From positions 2,899,501 through 2,963,500 of the forward strand of contig NZ_CP029550.1 in NCBI RefSeq assembly GCF_003173715.1: DNA of 64,000 bases. Reading direction: 5' to 3'. The stretch is from Methylobacterium durans (lineage in GTDB: Bacteria > Pseudomonadota > Alphaproteobacteria > Rhizobiales > Beijerinckiaceae). This document shows, one piece after another, positions 18,519 through 29,100 of the stretch. Under the pieces are notes generated by a model. The model was not told where the DNA came from. It saw only the letters and a program-made list of their open reading frames with translations, and ran no database searches. The position numbers and the translations under genes were made by a program. The stretch's first letter is position 1; every line of letters starts with the position of its first letter.

Positions 18519-19624
18519 CGGTCTTCCAGGCGACGATCCTGCTCTGCGCCGGCGGCACGGGGGGGCACCTCTTCCCGGCCGAGAGCCTCGCGCACGCGCT
18601 ACGCGACCGGGGCCTGCGCGTCGCTCTCGCCACCGACGCGCGGGTCGATTCGATCGCGCAGGAATTCCCGCCCTCCGAGATCGTCACGATCCCCTCGGCG
18701 ACGCCTTCGGGGCGCTCGCTGATGCGCCGCGCGGGCGCGCTCCTGACGCTGGGGCGCGGCTTCGGGGAGGCGGCCCGCCAGATCCGGCGCATCAATCCGG
18801 CCGTCGTCGTCGGGTTCGGCGGCTACCCGACCGTGCCGCCGATGCTGGCTGCGCAGATCCTGCGTGTCCCGACCGTGCTCCACGAGCAGAACGCCGTGAT
18901 GGGCCGCGCCAACGCCTTCCTGGCGCGGGGCGCCCGCACCATCTGCACCGGCTTCGCCGAAGTGCGCGGCGTGCCGGACAAGGCGACGGCGCCCCGCATC
19001 CACACCGGCAACCCGCTGCGTCCGGCCGTGATCGAGGCGGCCGGGACGGCCTTTCCGCCGCTCGGCCCCGGCGACGACCTGCACCTCCTCGTCTTCGGCG
19101 GCAGCCAGGGCGCGCGCGTGATGGGTGAGGTGGTGCCCAAGGCCGTCGCGCAACTGCCCGCGGACCTGCGCGCCCGCCTCGTCCTCGTCCAGCAGGTCCG
19201 ATCCGAAGACCTGACAGCAGTCCAGAACGCGTATCTCGCGATGGGCCTGCGCGGCATCGAGGCCGCGCCCTTCTTCCGCGACCTGCCGGGGCGGATGGCC
19301 GCGAGCCATCTCGTCGTCGCGCGGTCCGGCGCCTCGACCGTCTCCGAACTCGCCGCGATCGGGCGGCCCGCGATCCTGGTGCCGCTGCCCGGCGCCCTCG
19401 ACCAGGACCAGGCGGCCAACGCCGCGACGCTGGCTCGGATCGACGCGGCGCTCGCGATCCCGCAAAGCGCCTTCACCGCGGACCGCCTCACGGCCGAGCT
19501 CGTCGACCGCTTCGGAAATCCCGAAAAATTGACCCGGGCGGCTGCAGCGGCCAAAAGCGCGGGCATTCACGACGCCGCCGAGCGTCTCGCCGCGGTCGTC
19601 CTTGAGACGGCTGCCCGCACCTGA
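18515..19624 (+). CDS. murG: Lipid II synthase (UDP-GlcNAc transferase) MurG
   Basis: 369 residues. It adds GlcNAc to lipid I at the inner membrane face, giving lipid II. The glycine-rich [16 protein letters not shown] loop, [28 protein letters not shown] and the nucleotide-binding [23 protein letters not shown] segment are typical of GT28 enzymes. Its GTG start overlaps the ftsW stop, so translation is coupled. Confidence 0.96.
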   Translation: MTVFQATILLCAGGTGGHLFPAESLAHALRDRGLRVALATDARVDSIAQEFPPSEIVTIPSATPSGRSLMRRAGALLTLGRGFGEAARQIRRINPAVVVGFGGYPTVPPMLAAQILRVPTVLHEQNAVMGRANAFLARGARTICTGFAEVRGVPDKATAPRIHTGNPLRPAVIEAAGTAFPPLGPGDDLHLLVFGGSQGARVMGEVVPKAVAQLPADLRARLVLVQQVRSEDLTAVQNAYLAMGLRGIEAAPFFRDLPGRMAASHLVVARSGASTVSELAAIGRPAILVPLPGALDQDQAANAATLARIDAALAIPQSAFTADRLTAELVDRFGNPEKLTRAAAAAKSAGIHDAAERLAAVVLETAART

Positions 19625-19670
19625 CAATCCCGATCCCGCGCCGAGGCGCCCGAACGGAACGGTTCTGACC

Positions 19671-21077
19671 ATGAAGCTGCCCGACAAGCTCGGACCCATC
19701 CACTTTATCGGCATCGGCGGCATCGGCATGTCCGGCATCGCCGAGGTGATGCACAACCTCGGCTACACGGTGCAGGGGTCGGACGCGAACGACAACGCCA
19801 ATGTCCGGCGCCTCTCCGAGAAGGGCATGCGCACCTTCGTTGGCCACGCCGCCGAGAACGTCGAGGAGGCGGCCCTCGTCGTCGTCTCGACGGCGATCCG
19901 TCGCGACAATCCGGAGCTGGTCGCCGCCCGCGAGCGCCGCCTGCCCGTGGTGCGCCGCGCCGAGATGCTGGCCGAACTGATGCGCTTCAAATCCTGCGTG
20001 GCGATCGCCGGTACCCACGGCAAGACCACGACGACCTCGCTCGTCGCGACGCTCCTCGACGCCGGCAACCTCGACCCCACCGTCATCAACGGCGGCATCA
20101 TCAACGCCTACGGCACCAACGCCCGCATGGGCGAGGGCGAGTGGATGGTGGTCGAGGCCGACGAATCGGACGGCACGTTCCTGAAGCTCCCGGCGGACGT
20201 GGCGATCGTCACCAACATCGACCCCGAGCACCTCGACCATTTCGGCTCGTTCGACGCGGTGAAGGACGCCTTCCGGCGCTTCATCGACAACATCCCCTTC
20301 TACGGCTTCGCCGTGATGTGCATCGACCACCCGATCGTGCAGGACCTCGTCGGGCACATCGAGGACCGGCGCATCATCACCTACGGCGAGAATCCGCAGG
20401 CCGACGTGCGCCTCCTCGACGTGGATCTTCGCGGCGGCCAGAGCCGCTTCCGCGTGATGATCCGCGACCGCCGCCCCGGCTTCCGGATGGAGATGGAGGA
20501 TCTGGTGCTGCCGATGCCCGGCAAGCACAACGCGCTGAACGCCACCGCGGCGCTCGCCGTGGCGCACGAGCTCGGCGTCTCTCCGGAGGAGATCCGGAAG
20601 GCGCTCGCCGGCTTCGGCGGCGTCAAGCGGCGCTTCACCCGCACGGGCGAGTGGAACGGCGCCCAGATCTTCGACGATTACGGACACCATCCGGTGGAGA
20701 TCAAGGCGGTGCTGAAGGCCGCCCGCGCCTCGACGGACGGCAGCGTCGTCGCCGTGGTGCAGCCCCACCGCTACACCCGCCTGCAGACGCTGTTCGACGA
20801 TTTCTGCACCTGCTTCAACGATGCCGACACGGTCATCGTCGCCCCCGTCTACGCGGCGGGCGAGCAGCCGATCGAGGGCATCGACCGCGACGGGCTGGTG
20901 GCGGGCCTGAAGTCGCGCGGCCACCGGGATGCGGTGGCGCTGGAGCGATCGGAGGATCTGGCCGGCATCGTCGCGGGTCTCGCCAAGCCCGGCGACTACG
21001 TTGTGTGCCTCGGCGCCGGCAACATCACGCAATGGGCCTACGCGCTGCCGGGTGAGCTCGCGAGCCTGAAGCGGTGA
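19671..21077 (+). CDS. murC: UDP-MurNAc:L-alanine ligase
   Basis: 468 residues. First Mur ligase, adding L-alanine to UDP-MurNAc. [19 protein letters not shown] at the N-terminus binds [15 protein letters not shown] is the ATP site; [37 protein letters not shown] and QPHRYTRL follow in order. The ATG at 19671 lies 46 bp past murG and gives the canonical start [17 protein letters not shown]. Confidence 0.96.
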   Translation: MKLPDKLGPIHFIGIGGIGMSGIAEVMHNLGYTVQGSDANDNANVRRLSEKGMRTFVGHAAENVEEAALVVVSTAIRRDNPELVAARERRLPVVRRAEMLAELMRFKSCVAIAGTHGKTTTTSLVATLLDAGNLDPTVINGGIINAYGTNARMGEGEWMVVEADESDGTFLKLPADVAIVTNIDPEHLDHFGSFDAVKDAFRRFIDNIPFYGFAVMCIDHPIVQDLVGHIEDRRIITYGENPQADVRLLDVDLRGGQSRFRVMIRDRRPGFRMEMEDLVLPMPGKHNALNATAALAVAHELGVSPEEIRKALAGFGGVKRRFTRTGEWNGAQIFDDYGHHPVEIKAVLKAARASTDGSVVAVVQPHRYTRLQTLFDDFCTCFNDADTVIVAPVYAAGEQPIEGIDRDGLVAGLKSRGHRDAVALERSEDLAGIVAGLAKPGDYVVCLGAGNITQWAYALPGELASLKR

Positions 21078-21193
21078 GGGCGTGCAGGCTGCGCCCTGCG
21101 GGCGGGTGAGGCCGACCCCGCCCGCCATGCCGTCCCCGCACCGCTCTGGCGGCCCCATCCGGCGGCCCGGCTCCGCCCATCGCGAACGCTAGC

Positions 21194-22114
21194 ATGACCT
21201 ACCCCGACATCATCGACGACATTCGCGCCCGGGCGCCGAAGCTCCGCGGCCGGCTCCTCGCGAACCAGCCGCTCTCGGACCTGACGTGGTTCCGCGTCGG
21301 CGGCCCGGCGCAGGTTCTGTTCACGCCCGCCGATGACGAGGATCTCGGCCTCCTCCTCGCGGCTCTCGACCCGGGCTTGCCGGTGACCGTGATCGGCCTC
21401 GGCTCGAACCTCATCGTGCGCGACGGCGGGGTGCCGGGCGTGGTGGTGCGTCTCGGCGGGAAGGCCTTCGGCAGCGTCGAGATCGACGGCGAGAGCCTGC
21501 GCGTCGGAACCGCCGTGCCGGACATGCGGCTCGCCAAGTCCGCGGCCGAGGCCGGGCTCGACGGGCTCGCCTTCTTCCGCGGCATCCCGGGCTCGGTCGG
21601 CGGCGCCCTGCGCATGAATGCGGGCGCGCATGGCGGCGAGACCACCGACGTCCTCGTCGAGGCGCGGGGTGTCGACCGGCGCGGCGCCCTGCGGGTTTTC
21701 ACCCACGCCGAGATGGGCTTCGCCTACCGGCATTCGTCCGCGCCGGACGACGTGATCTTCACGAGCGCCCTGTTCCGGGGCCGGCCGGGTGACCGCGCGG
21801 CGATCGAGGCCGAGATGGAGCGGGTCACCGCCGCCCGGGAGGCCGCCCAGCCGATCCGCGAGCGAACCGGCGGCTCGACCTTCAAGAACCCGCCGGGCGG
21901 CAAGGCGTGGCAGCTCGTCGACGCGGCCGGCTGCCGGGGCCTGACGGTCGGAGGCGCCCAGGTCTCCGAGATGCACTGCAACTTCCTGATCAATCGCGGC
22001 GGCGCCAGTGCGGCCGACATCGAGGGCCTCGGCGAGGAGGTGCGCCGGCGTGTGCGCGAGACCTCCGGCGTCGAGCTGCACTGGGAGATCAAGCGGATCG
22101 GGATCGCGGCCTGA
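21194..22114 (+). CDS. murB: UDP-N-acetylenolpyruvoylglucosamine reductase
   Basis: 306 residues. This NADPH- and FAD-dependent enzyme makes UDP-MurNAc from enolpyruvyl-UDP-GlcNAc. [41 protein letters not shown] and the catalytic-serine motif GGSTFKNP are present, with the conserved glutamate near the end ([10 protein letters not shown]). It is a type with the short C-terminal region found in alphaproteobacteria. Its position between murC and ddl is standard. Confidence 0.96.
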   Translation: MTYPDIIDDIRARAPKLRGRLLANQPLSDLTWFRVGGPAQVLFTPADDEDLGLLLAALDPGLPVTVIGLGSNLIVRDGGVPGVVVRLGGKAFGSVEIDGESLRVGTAVPDMRLAKSAAEAGLDGLAFFRGIPGSVGGALRMNAGAHGGETTDVLVEARGVDRRGALRVFTHAEMGFAYRHSSAPDDVIFTSALFRGRPGDRAAIEAEMERVTAAREAAQPIRERTGGSTFKNPPGGKAWQLVDAAGCRGLTVGGAQVSEMHCNFLINRGGASAADIEGLGEEVRRRVRETSGVELHWEIKRIGIAA

Positions 22115-22170
22115 TCGAGGTCGCCGCCGCCCGGTACGGCAATCCGCGAACGTCCAATCACCCCCAACCC

Positions 22171-23105
22171 ATGAGCCCGTCCATGCCCAAGCACGTCGCC
22201 GTCCTGATGGGCGGATGGTCCTCCGAGCGTGAGATCTCGCTCCGCTCCGGAACCGCCTGCGCGCGCGCCCTGGAGGAGCAGGGCTATCGCGTCACTCCCG
22301 TCGATGTCGGGCCCGATGTCGCGACCGTGCTGACGGCGCTGCGGCCGGACGCCGCCTTCAACGCGCTGCACGGACCGGCCGGCGAGGACGGCACTATCCA
22401 GGGCCTCCTGGAGCTCCTGAAGATCCCCTACACCCACTCGGGCGTCCTGGCCTCGGCGCTCGCCATGCACAAGGAGCGTGCCAAAACGATCATGAAAGCG
22501 GCCGGAGTCAGCGTGCCGGAGGGCCGCGTCGTTAACCGTCATGATGCAGCCAGAGCACACCCGTTAACCCCTCCCTACGTCGTCAAGCCGATCGCGGAAG
22601 GCTCCTCGATGGGGGTCATCATCGTCCGCGAGGAGCGCTCGCACCCGCCCCAGATCCTCAGCTCGGATGAATGGACCTACGGCGAGCAAGTCCTTGCGGA
22701 GACTTACGTTGCGGGCCGCGAGCTGACCTGCGCGGTGATGGGCGATCGGGCCCTCGGGGTGATCGAGATCAAGCCGGCCTCAGGGGAGTGGTACGACTTC
22801 GACGCGAAGTACGCCGCGGGGGGTCGATCCACGTGCTGCCGGCAGAAATTAAACCAAATGTTTACCAGCGTGTCCAAGAGTTGTCGTTAACGGCGCATCA
22901 AGCACTGGGCTGCCGGGGCGTCAGCCGTGCCGACCTTCGCTACGACGATACACCGGGTGGAACCGGTGCCCTCGTCGTGCTGGAGGTCAACACGCAACCC
23001 GGCATGACCCAGACGAGCCTTGTGCCGGAGATCGCAGCCCACGCTGGCTTGAGTTTCGGTGAGCTCGTCCGATGGATGGTGGAGGACGCTACTCTGGGCC
23101 GCTGA
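22171..23105 (+). CDS. ddl: D-alanine--D-alanine ligase (apparent frameshift)
   Basis: It joins two D-alanines for the MurF reaction. [50 protein letters not shown] and [12 protein letters not shown] are ATP-grasp Ddl signatures. As sequenced the frame ends at 22890. Adding one G to the G6 run 22818-22823 restores [25 protein letters not shown] and [15 protein letters not shown] to the stop at 23105, 311 residues. The central part is lower in GC than neighbours and holds TTAACC motifs (see findings). The 3' end overlaps ftsQ. Confidence 0.92.
22532..22569 (+). promoter_or_regulatory. Paired CtrA-like half sites inside ddl
   Basis: TTAACC occurs at 22532-22537 and 22564-22569, and TTAAC again at 22887-22891. 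In Caulobacter CtrA acts on a promoter ahead of ftsQA. Half sites within ddl, upstream of ftsQ, would fit a similar arrangement. The spacing is not the full TTAA-N7-TTAAC, so this is suggestive only. Confidence 0.3.
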
Positions 23106-24007
23106 GCCCCGCCGGATATCCCGGTGACGGCGGCCTGCGCGCGCGCCTCGCGGGCCGCCTGCCCCGCTTTCTCCGCCGCAGCCGCCGCCCGCGGCCGGTG
23201 ACCCCCATCGCCGAGCGCCTGCCGCCCTACCTCGGCACGCTCGGCGTCTCGGCCGCCTTCGCGCTGGTCGCCGTCACGGGCTTCGTGGCGAGCGGACGCT
23301 ACGACGCCTTCGTCGCCGAGCATGGGCGGCCCCTCGACATCGCCGCCCGGCTCGCCGGATTCGGCGTCGAGCGCGTGACCATCTCCGGCATCTCCCGCAT
23401 GTACGAGCGCGAGGTGCTGCAGGCCGCCGGCATCGACGGGCGTTCCTCCGTCGTCTTCCTCGACGTGACCGCGGTGCGGGATCGCCTGATGCAGGTGCCG
23501 CTCATCGCGACCGCGTCCGTGCGCAAGCTCTACCCGAACGAGATCGTCATCAACCAGGTCGAGCGCGAGCCCGCCGCCCTCTGGCAGAAGAACGGCGAAC
23601 TCAGCGTCATCGCGGCCGACGGCACCGTCATCGACACGATGCGGGACGACCGCTACGCGAGCCTGCCCCTCGTGGTCGGCGAGGAGGCGAATACCCGCCT
23701 CGGCGAGTATCTCGGTCTGATCGCGGCGGCCGGCAGCCTCGGCGAGCGCATCAAGGCCGGCACCTTCGTCTCGGGCCGCCGCTGGACCCTGAAGCTCGAC
23801 GGCGTCGACGTGCGCCTGCCGGAGAACGGTGCCGCCGAGGCCCTCGCGCGCCTCGTGCGGATCGAGCGCGAGGCGAAGATCCTCGAGAAGGACATCATCG
23901 CGGTCGACCTGCGCATGCCGGACCGCGTCGTGGTGCGCCTGACCGAGGAGGCCGCCGCCGCCCGGGCCGAGAGCCAGAAGAAGCCGAAGAAGGGGACGGC
24001 GACATGA
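23072..24007 (+). CDS. ftsQ: Cell division protein FtsQ
   Basis: 311 residues. This bitopic divisome protein bridges early and late components. It begins MDGGGR, frequent in Rhizobiales FtsQ, has a basic cytoplasmic tail, a membrane helix near residues 55-72, and then a POTRA domain ([23 protein letters not shown]) and the FtsQ domain ([23 protein letters not shown]). It overlaps the ddl end by 34 bp. The C-terminal lysine-rich tail is ordinary. Confidence 0.94.
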   Translation: MDGGGRYSGPLSPAGYPGDGGLRARLAGRLPRFLRRSRRPRPVTPIAERLPPYLGTLGVSAAFALVAVTGFVASGRYDAFVAEHGRPLDIAARLAGFGVERVTISGISRMYEREVLQAAGIDGRSSVVFLDVTAVRDRLMQVPLIATASVRKLYPNEIVINQVEREPAALWQKNGELSVIAADGTVIDTMRDDRYASLPLVVGEEANTRLGEYLGLIAAAGSLGERIKAGTFVSGRRWTLKLDGVDVRLPENGAAEALARLVRIEREAKILEKDIIAVDLRMPDRVVVRLTEEAAAARAESQKKPKKGTAT

Positions 24008-24065
24008 GCCGGCTCCCGAGTCTTCCCCCGCGTCCGTCCCCGTTCCCTTCGTCCGGTAGCGTTCG

Positions 24066-25388
24066 ATGCACAGCCACCACGGCCTCACGCCGAGACTGAA
24101 GCCGCTCTCCGCCCGCCGGAGCGCGACGCTCTCGGTCCTCGACATCGGAACGAGCAAGGTCGTCTGCCTCATCGCCGAGCTGCAGCCGGCCGAGGCGCTG
24201 ACGACGCTCAAGGGCCGCACGCACCTCGCCCGCATCATCGGCATCGGCCATCACCGCTCGCGCGGCCTGAAGGGCGGTGCCGTGGTCGACCTCGAAGCCG
24301 CCGAACACTCCATCCGGCAGGCGGTCCAGGCCGCCGAACGGATGGCGAAGGTCGAGGTCCAGTCGGTCATCGTCAACATGTCGGGCGGCCGGCTCGGCTC
24401 GCAGCATTTCGAGGCGCGGGTCAACGTCCGCACCGGCACTGTCACGGGAGCGGACGTCGAGCGGGTCTTGGAAACCGCGAGCGCCCACGCCGTCAGCCCG
24501 GGCCGCGCCGTGCTCCACGCCCTGCCGACGGGCTACGCGCTGGACGGGCAGGGCGCCGTGATCGATCCTTCAGGGATGATCGGCGACGCGCTCGGCGTCG
24601 ATCTCCACGTCGTCACCAGCGAGGCGGCCGCCGCCCGCAACCTGATGCTCGCCGTCGAGCATTGCCATCTCGGCGTCGAGGCAGTGATCGCCACACCCTA
24701 CGCCGCCGGCCTCTCGGCCCTCGTCGACGATGAGGCGGAGATGGGCGTCGCCGTTGTCGACATGGGCGGCGGCACCACCAGCGTCGGCGTGTTCTCGGGC
24801 GGGCACCTCGTCCACGTCGACGCGATCGCGGTGGGCGGCCACCACGTCACCATGGACATCGCCCGCGGGCTCTCGACGCGGGTCGCCGCGGCCGAGCGCC
24901 TCAAGACTCTCTACGGCTCCGCCATCGCCACGCCCTCCGACGAGCGCGACATGATCGCGGTCCACGGAGTCGGCGAGGACGAGGCCGACGCGCCGACCCA
25001 CGTGCCCCGCTCCCACCTCGTGCGGATCATCCGCCCGCGGGTGGAGGAGGTGGTGGAGCTGGTCCGCGACCGCCTGCGCAATGCCGGCTTCGCCGAGCAG
25101 GCGGGCCGCCGCGTCGTGCTCACGGGCGGTGCCAGCCAGCTCGTCGGCCTGCCCGAGGTCACCCGCCGGGTGATGCAGGGTCAGGTCCGGATCGGACGGC
25201 CGCTCGGCATCCGCGGATTGCCGGAGGCCGCCAAGGGCCCCGCCTTCTCGGCGGCGGTCGGGCTCCTCGTCTACCCGCAGGTGGCCCATGCGGAGCATTT
25301 CGAGCCGCGCGGGGCAGGCGCCTTCGCGGGCACGGGAACGGACGGATATTTCGGGCGGATCCTGACCTGGATCGGCCAGAGCTTCTGA
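24066..25388 (+). CDS. ftsA: Cell division protein FtsA
   Basis: 440 residues. This actin-like ATPase tethers FtsZ to the membrane. LDIGTSKVVCLIAE (phosphate 1), the 1C-domain region with HALPTGYALDG, VDMGGGTTSVGVF (phosphate 2) and VLTGGASQLVGL are in the right order, and the C-terminal YFGRILTWIGQSF is the amphipathic membrane-targeting helix. ftsA lies between ftsQ and ftsZ, the universal order. Confidence 0.96.
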   Translation: MHSHHGLTPRLKPLSARRSATLSVLDIGTSKVVCLIAELQPAEALTTLKGRTHLARIIGIGHHRSRGLKGGAVVDLEAAEHSIRQAVQAAERMAKVEVQSVIVNMSGGRLGSQHFEARVNVRTGTVTGADVERVLETASAHAVSPGRAVLHALPTGYALDGQGAVIDPSGMIGDALGVDLHVVTSEAAAARNLMLAVEHCHLGVEAVIATPYAAGLSALVDDEAEMGVAVVDMGGGTTSVGVFSGGHLVHVDAIAVGGHHVTMDIARGLSTRVAAAERLKTLYGSAIATPSDERDMIAVHGVGEDEADAPTHVPRSHLVRIIRPRVEEVVELVRDRLRNAGFAEQAGRRVVLTGGASQLVGLPEVTRRVMQGQVRIGRPLGIRGLPEAAKGPAFSAAVGLLVYPQVAHAEHFEPRGAGAFAGTGTDGYFGRILTWIGQSF

Positions 25389-25493
25389 GGTGAGACGCGG
25401 CGGCCGGGACGGGCCGCCGCGGCATCAAACGCAATCGGCACCCCCGACGGGGCGCCACAGCACATCGCGAAAGTCACGAGAGGGTCGAGCACC

Positions 25494-27257
25494 ATGGCCA
25501 TCAGTCTGCAGGCGCCGGACATCCGGGAACTCAAGCCCCGCATCACCGTCTTCGGTGTCGGCGGAGCCGGCGGCAACGCCGTCAACAACATGATCGAGTC
25601 GGGGCTCCTCGGCTGCGAGTTCGTCGTGGCCAACACCGACGCGCAGGCGCTGACCTCCTCGAAGGCCGAGCGGGTCATCCAGATGGGTCTCGGGGTGACG
25701 CAGGGCCTCGGCGCGGGCTCGCATCCCGAGGTCGGCTCGGCCGCGGCCGAAGAGGTGATCGACGAGATCCGCGACCAGCTCTCCGGCGCGCATATGTGCT
25801 TCATCACCGCCGGCATGGGCGGCGGCACCGGCACGGGCGCCGCCCCCGTCATCGCCCGGGCCGCCCGCGACATGGGCATCCTGACGGTCGGCGTCGTGAC
25901 GAAGCCTTTCCAGTTCGAGGGCATCCGCCGGATGCGCACGGCCGAGACCGGCATCCAGGAGCTGCAGGCCGCCGTCGACACCCTGATCGTGATCCCGAAC
26001 CAGAACCTGTTCCGGGTCGCCAACGAGAAGACCACCTTCGCCGACGCCTTCGCGATGGCCGATCAGGTGCTCTACTCGGGCGTCGCCTGCATCACCGACC
26101 TGATGGTGAAGGAGGGCCTGATCAACCTCGACTTCGCCGACGTGCGCGCGATCATGCGCGGCATGGGCAAGGCCATGATGGGCACGGGCGAGGCATCCGG
26201 CGAGAAGCGCGCGAACCGCGCCGCCGAGGCCGCCATCGCCAACCCGCTCCTCGACGACGTCTCGATGAAAGGCGCGCGCGGCTTGCTGATCTCGATCACG
26301 GGCGGCAACGACCTCACCCTGTACGAGCTCGACGAGGCGGCGACCCGCATCCGCGAGGAGGTCGACCAGGACGCCAACATCATCCTGGGCGCCACCTTCG
26401 ACGAGAGCCTCGACGGCATCATCCGGGTCTCTGTCGTCGCCACCGGCATCGAGCCGCTCCTGATCTCGGCGAACTCGCCGAACAACCCTGAGATCGTGCA
26501 GACAGAGCAGCGCATCGCCGAGGTCGCCGAGCGCCTGCGGGCCGAGGCCCGCGCCCGCGCCGCCCATCCGGCCCCGCGCGGGACCGATTCCGTGCCGCAG
26601 GTGATGACGCAGAGCCCGCTTCAGGTCGCTCCGGTGGCGAGCCCCGTCATGGCCGCGCGCCCGGCTGCGCCGGAGACGATGATCGCTGGTGAACCGCGGG
26701 CCGAGGCTCCGGCCCATGTCGTGCGCGACGATGTCGTGCTGACCCAGGCGCAGCCCCGCGTCGCGGTGCCCTACGCAGCACCGCCCGCGCCGCAGGCGGA
26801 GCCCGCCGCGCCCATCGCCGCCGGTCCCTACGTGCCGCCGCGCCCGGCCGCCCCGGCGACCGCGGCCGCGCCGCTCGCCCGCCCGCCGCGGATGCCGCAG
26901 ATCCACGAGCTGCCCCCGATCGGCCAAGCTCAGATCCGGGCCAGCCGCGGCGAGGAGCCGGCCGAAGCTCCCGCCGACTCGAAGCGGATGACGCTGCTGC
27001 GCCGCCTCGCCACGGTCGGCTTCGGCGGCCGCCGGGAGGAGCCCGAGGCTGCCCCGGCGCCTGCCCGCGCCCCGGCCCCGCCCCCGCAGCACGCCCTGCC
27101 TCCGGCGGCCCCGCCGGCGCCCCGCGCGCCCGTGGCGCCGGCCTACCGCCCCGCCCAGGGCAACCTCGATCCGCAAGGCCGCGCCGCGCCGGCCCCGCGG
27201 ATGATGGATGACGACCAGCTGGAGATCCCGGCCTTCCTCCGCCGCCAGGCAAACTGA
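25494..27257 (+). CDS. ftsZ: Cell division GTPase FtsZ
   Basis: 587 residues. Tubulin-like GTPase that forms the Z ring. [13 protein letters not shown], the GTP signature [10 protein letters not shown] (109-118) and [16 protein letters not shown] are present. The globular part ends near residue 320. About 250 residues of alanine/proline-rich, probably disordered linker follow, ending in the conserved peptide [10 protein letters not shown] that binds FtsA and other partners. The long linker is normal for Rhizobiales FtsZ. A 105-bp gap separates it from ftsA. Confidence 0.97.
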   Translation: MAISLQAPDIRELKPRITVFGVGGAGGNAVNNMIESGLLGCEFVVANTDAQALTSSKAERVIQMGLGVTQGLGAGSHPEVGSAAAEEVIDEIRDQLSGAHMCFITAGMGGGTGTGAAPVIARAARDMGILTVGVVTKPFQFEGIRRMRTAETGIQELQAAVDTLIVIPNQNLFRVANEKTTFADAFAMADQVLYSGVACITDLMVKEGLINLDFADVRAIMRGMGKAMMGTGEASGEKRANRAAEAAIANPLLDDVSMKGARGLLISITGGNDLTLYELDEAATRIREEVDQDANIILGATFDESLDGIIRVSVVATGIEPLLISANSPNNPEIVQTEQRIAEVAERLRAEARARAAHPAPRGTDSVPQVMTQSPLQVAPVASPVMAARPAAPETMIAGEPRAEAPAHVVRDDVVLTQAQPRVAVPYAAPPAPQAEPAAPIAAGPYVPPRPAAPATAAAPLARPPRMPQIHELPPIGQAQIRASRGEEPAEAPADSKRMTLLRRLATVGFGGRREEPEAAPAPARAPAPPPQHALPPAAPPAPRAPVAPAYRPAQGNLDPQGRAAPAPRMMDDDQLEIPAFLRRQAN

Positions 27258-27265
27258 GCGGAGGG

Positions 27266-27287
27266 GTCCCTCCCCGCGGGGAGGGAC
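27266..27287. repeat. 22-bp perfect palindrome (GTCCCTCCCC repeat family, copy 1)
   Basis: GTCCCTCCCCG and its exact complement meet without a loop, nine bases after the ftsZ stop. The core CCCTCCCC/GGGGAGGG is shared with copies at 27345-27369 and 34002-34023, indicating a dispersed intergenic palindrome family. As RNA it would form a strong hairpin and could end ftsZ transcription. Confidence 0.6.
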
Positions 27288-27344
27288 ATCCCGGGGCGGT
27301 GCAGGAAGCACCCCCGAGCCTTCTTCCGCCACCTCTTCGCCCTC

Positions 27345-27369
27345 TCCCCTCCCCGCAACGGGGAGGGGA
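27345..27369. repeat. 11-bp hairpin (repeat family, copy 2)
   Basis: TCCCCTCCCCG (27345-27355) pairs with CGGGGAGGGGA (27359-27369) around CAA. It shares the CCCTCCCC core with the other two copies. Confidence 0.6.
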
Positions 27370-27679
27370 TGCACGCACGGGGGCAACGGCCGATGTCCCG
27401 GTGGCGACATTCGCGTCTCGCCGGGGAAGAGCCCAGCCTCCCGCGTCGCGCCAACCCGAGCCGGCCTTCATACGCCCATTCACAATTCGTCCGAAGGCGC
27501 GCGAACCGGGGACGCCGGGTTCGCGCAGCGCCGCGCGGAACTCCGCGCGGTTAGGCTCTGCCGGCCTCGAACGCAGCCCCAATCGGCGTCGGACCGTCCC
27601 ATCCCGGGAGCGGGGCGGCTGCGCCCACGGAGACGTTGCGGTTTTTCGGCCACAGCCGCCGCTATACAACCTGCTGCCG

Positions 27680-27695
27680 TTAACCTTTTGTTAAC
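27680..27695 (+). promoter_or_regulatory. Exact CtrA consensus box upstream of lpxC
   Basis: TTAA-CCTTTTG-TTAAC matches TTAA-N7-TTAAC with no mismatch. It is also a perfect inverted repeat of GTTAAC. It lies about 235 bp before lpxC and 70 bp before the promoter candidate, a plausible position for cell-cycle control. Confidence 0.55.
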
Positions 27696-27767
27696 ACATT
27701 GATCGAAAAGGGCTTTCGGATTCATGTGCGAATCCGTTGGCTGTAACAGAGCGTAAGAATCCGTGAT

Positions 27768-27797
27768 TTGATCCCGGCTTTTGCGCGCCGCTATAGA
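27768..27797 (+). promoter_or_regulatory. Putative lpxC promoter
   Basis: TTGATC (27768-27773) and TATAGA (27792-27797) are separated by 18 bp, close to sigma-70 consensus and unusual in this GC-rich DNA. The lpxC start is about 130 bp downstream. Confidence 0.4.
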
Positions 27798-27929
27798 AAA
27801 TTCCGGAACGACAAAAGCGCGGCGGTTCTGCCGCCCGCGCACGCAGGGGCACTAAGCAGCGGACGGATAGAGAGGGTCTTCGCGCGTTCAGTCGCGCCGA
27901 GGAGCCTGATCGCGGCCGAGGGCTAAGGA

Positions 27930-28877
27930 ATGCGAACGAACCAACAAACAACCCTCAGAGCGCCGACGACGCTGTCCGGAATCGGCGTCCATTCGGGCAA
28001 TCCGGCGGAGATCACGCTCCACCCCGCCCCCGCCAATCACGGTATCGCCTTCCTCCGAACCGGGATGCCCACGGGCAACGACCGGCTCATCAAAGCCCAC
28101 CACGCCTGCGTCTCCGCCACAGAACTGTGCACCGTCATCGGCGACGTCGCGACCGGCGCGGTCGCCACGGTCGAGCACCTGATGTCCGCCCTGTACGGGC
28201 TCGGCATCGACAACGCGCTGATCGAGATCGACGGGCCGGAGATGCCCATCCTCGACGGCAGCGCCCTTCCCTTCGTACGTGCCATCGACGGCGTCGGCCT
28301 CACGACCTGCGGGGCGCCCCGCAAGTGGATCAAGGTCCTTCGTCCCGTCCGCATCGAGGTCGGCCGCGCCTTCGCCGAGCTCCGCCCCATCGACCGGGGC
28401 TTCCGCCTCGACGTCGAGATCGATTTCGAGAGCCCGGTGATCGGCCGCAGCCGCAAGGCCATGGACCTCACCGCCGCCTCCTACCGCCGCGAGATCGCGG
28501 GCGCCCGTACCTTCGGGATGATGAAGGACGTGGAGCGCTACTGGAAGGCGGGCTTCGCGCTCGGCGCCTCCCTTGAGAACACCGTCGCCGTCGGCGAGAC
28601 CGCCGTGGTGAACCCGGAAGGCCTGCGCTTCGCCGATGAGTTCGTCCGCCACAAGTTCCTCGACGCGGTCGGCGATCTCGCCCTTGCCGGCCTGCCGCTC
28701 CAGGGAGCCTACCGCTCCTATTGCGGCGGTCATCGCATGAATGTCGGCGTCCTCACCGCCCTCTTCTCCGATCGCGCCAATTACGCGATCGTCGAGGCCC
28801 AGGGCGGCCGCCGGGAGAGCGCGCTCGCCGAGTTCGGCGTCGGCCTCGGGATCGCCGCCTTCGCGGGCGACCTGTAA
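27930..28877 (+). CDS. lpxC: UDP-3-O-acyl-N-acetylglucosamine deacetylase
   Basis: 315 residues. Zinc amidase for the committed step of lipid A synthesis. The start MRTNQQTTLRAPTTLSGIGVHSG is typical; a zinc ligand histidine is in VEHLMSALYGLGIDNA (H83), the others in the HKFLDAVGDLAL segment, and the catalytic GGHRMNVG histidine lies near residue 267. It stands alone, with its own promoter region and a terminator behind it. In many bacteria lpxC follows ftsZ, as here. Confidence 0.96.
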   Translation: MRTNQQTTLRAPTTLSGIGVHSGNPAEITLHPAPANHGIAFLRTGMPTGNDRLIKAHHACVSATELCTVIGDVATGAVATVEHLMSALYGLGIDNALIEIDGPEMPILDGSALPFVRAIDGVGLTTCGAPRKWIKVLRPVRIEVGRAFAELRPIDRGFRLDVEIDFESPVIGRSRKAMDLTAASYRREIAGARTFGMMKDVERYWKAGFALGASLENTVAVGETAVVNPEGLRFADEFVRHKFLDAVGDLALAGLPLQGAYRSYCGGHRMNVGVLTALFSDRANYAIVEAQGGRRESALAEFGVGLGIAAFAGDL

Positions 28878-28908
28878 CCCTCAAGACACAGCCCGCATCC
28901 GATCGCGC

Positions 28909-28929
28909 CGGCGGCATGGCCGCCGTTTT
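28909..28929 (+). terminator. Intrinsic terminator after lpxC
   Basis: CGGCGGC (28909-28915) and GCCGCCG (28919-28925) form a 7-bp GC stem with an ATG loop, followed by TTTT. It lies 32 bp past the stop codon. Confidence 0.7.
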
Positions 28930-29100
28930 CACGCCCGAATTGGACGCCAGGGTGAATCGTCTGTGAAGAGTGGGCTTCGGGGCAAGCGGCGGTGCGCGGC
29001 ACCGTGGCATGGTCCCCGCCCGCCGGATCGACACTCGTGATGGCTTGGCGGCGCGAGGCTCTCGCAGAATGAGCCGCGCCTGTTGGGGAATGAACCGCAA

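Larger units (their letters stand above)
27258..27929. other. ftsZ-lpxC intergenic region with palindromes, a CtrA box and a promoter
   Basis: 672 bp without a credible gene. From left to right it holds a 22-bp perfect palindrome just after ftsZ, a related hairpin at 27345-27369, a CtrA-type box at 27680-27695 and a promoter candidate at 27768-27797. Confidence 0.7.

Noticed and set aside
22818..22823. Programmed frameshift in ddl
   Set aside because: No slippery heptamer or downstream structure is evident, and the same kind of lesion occurs in four other genes, favouring sequencing error.
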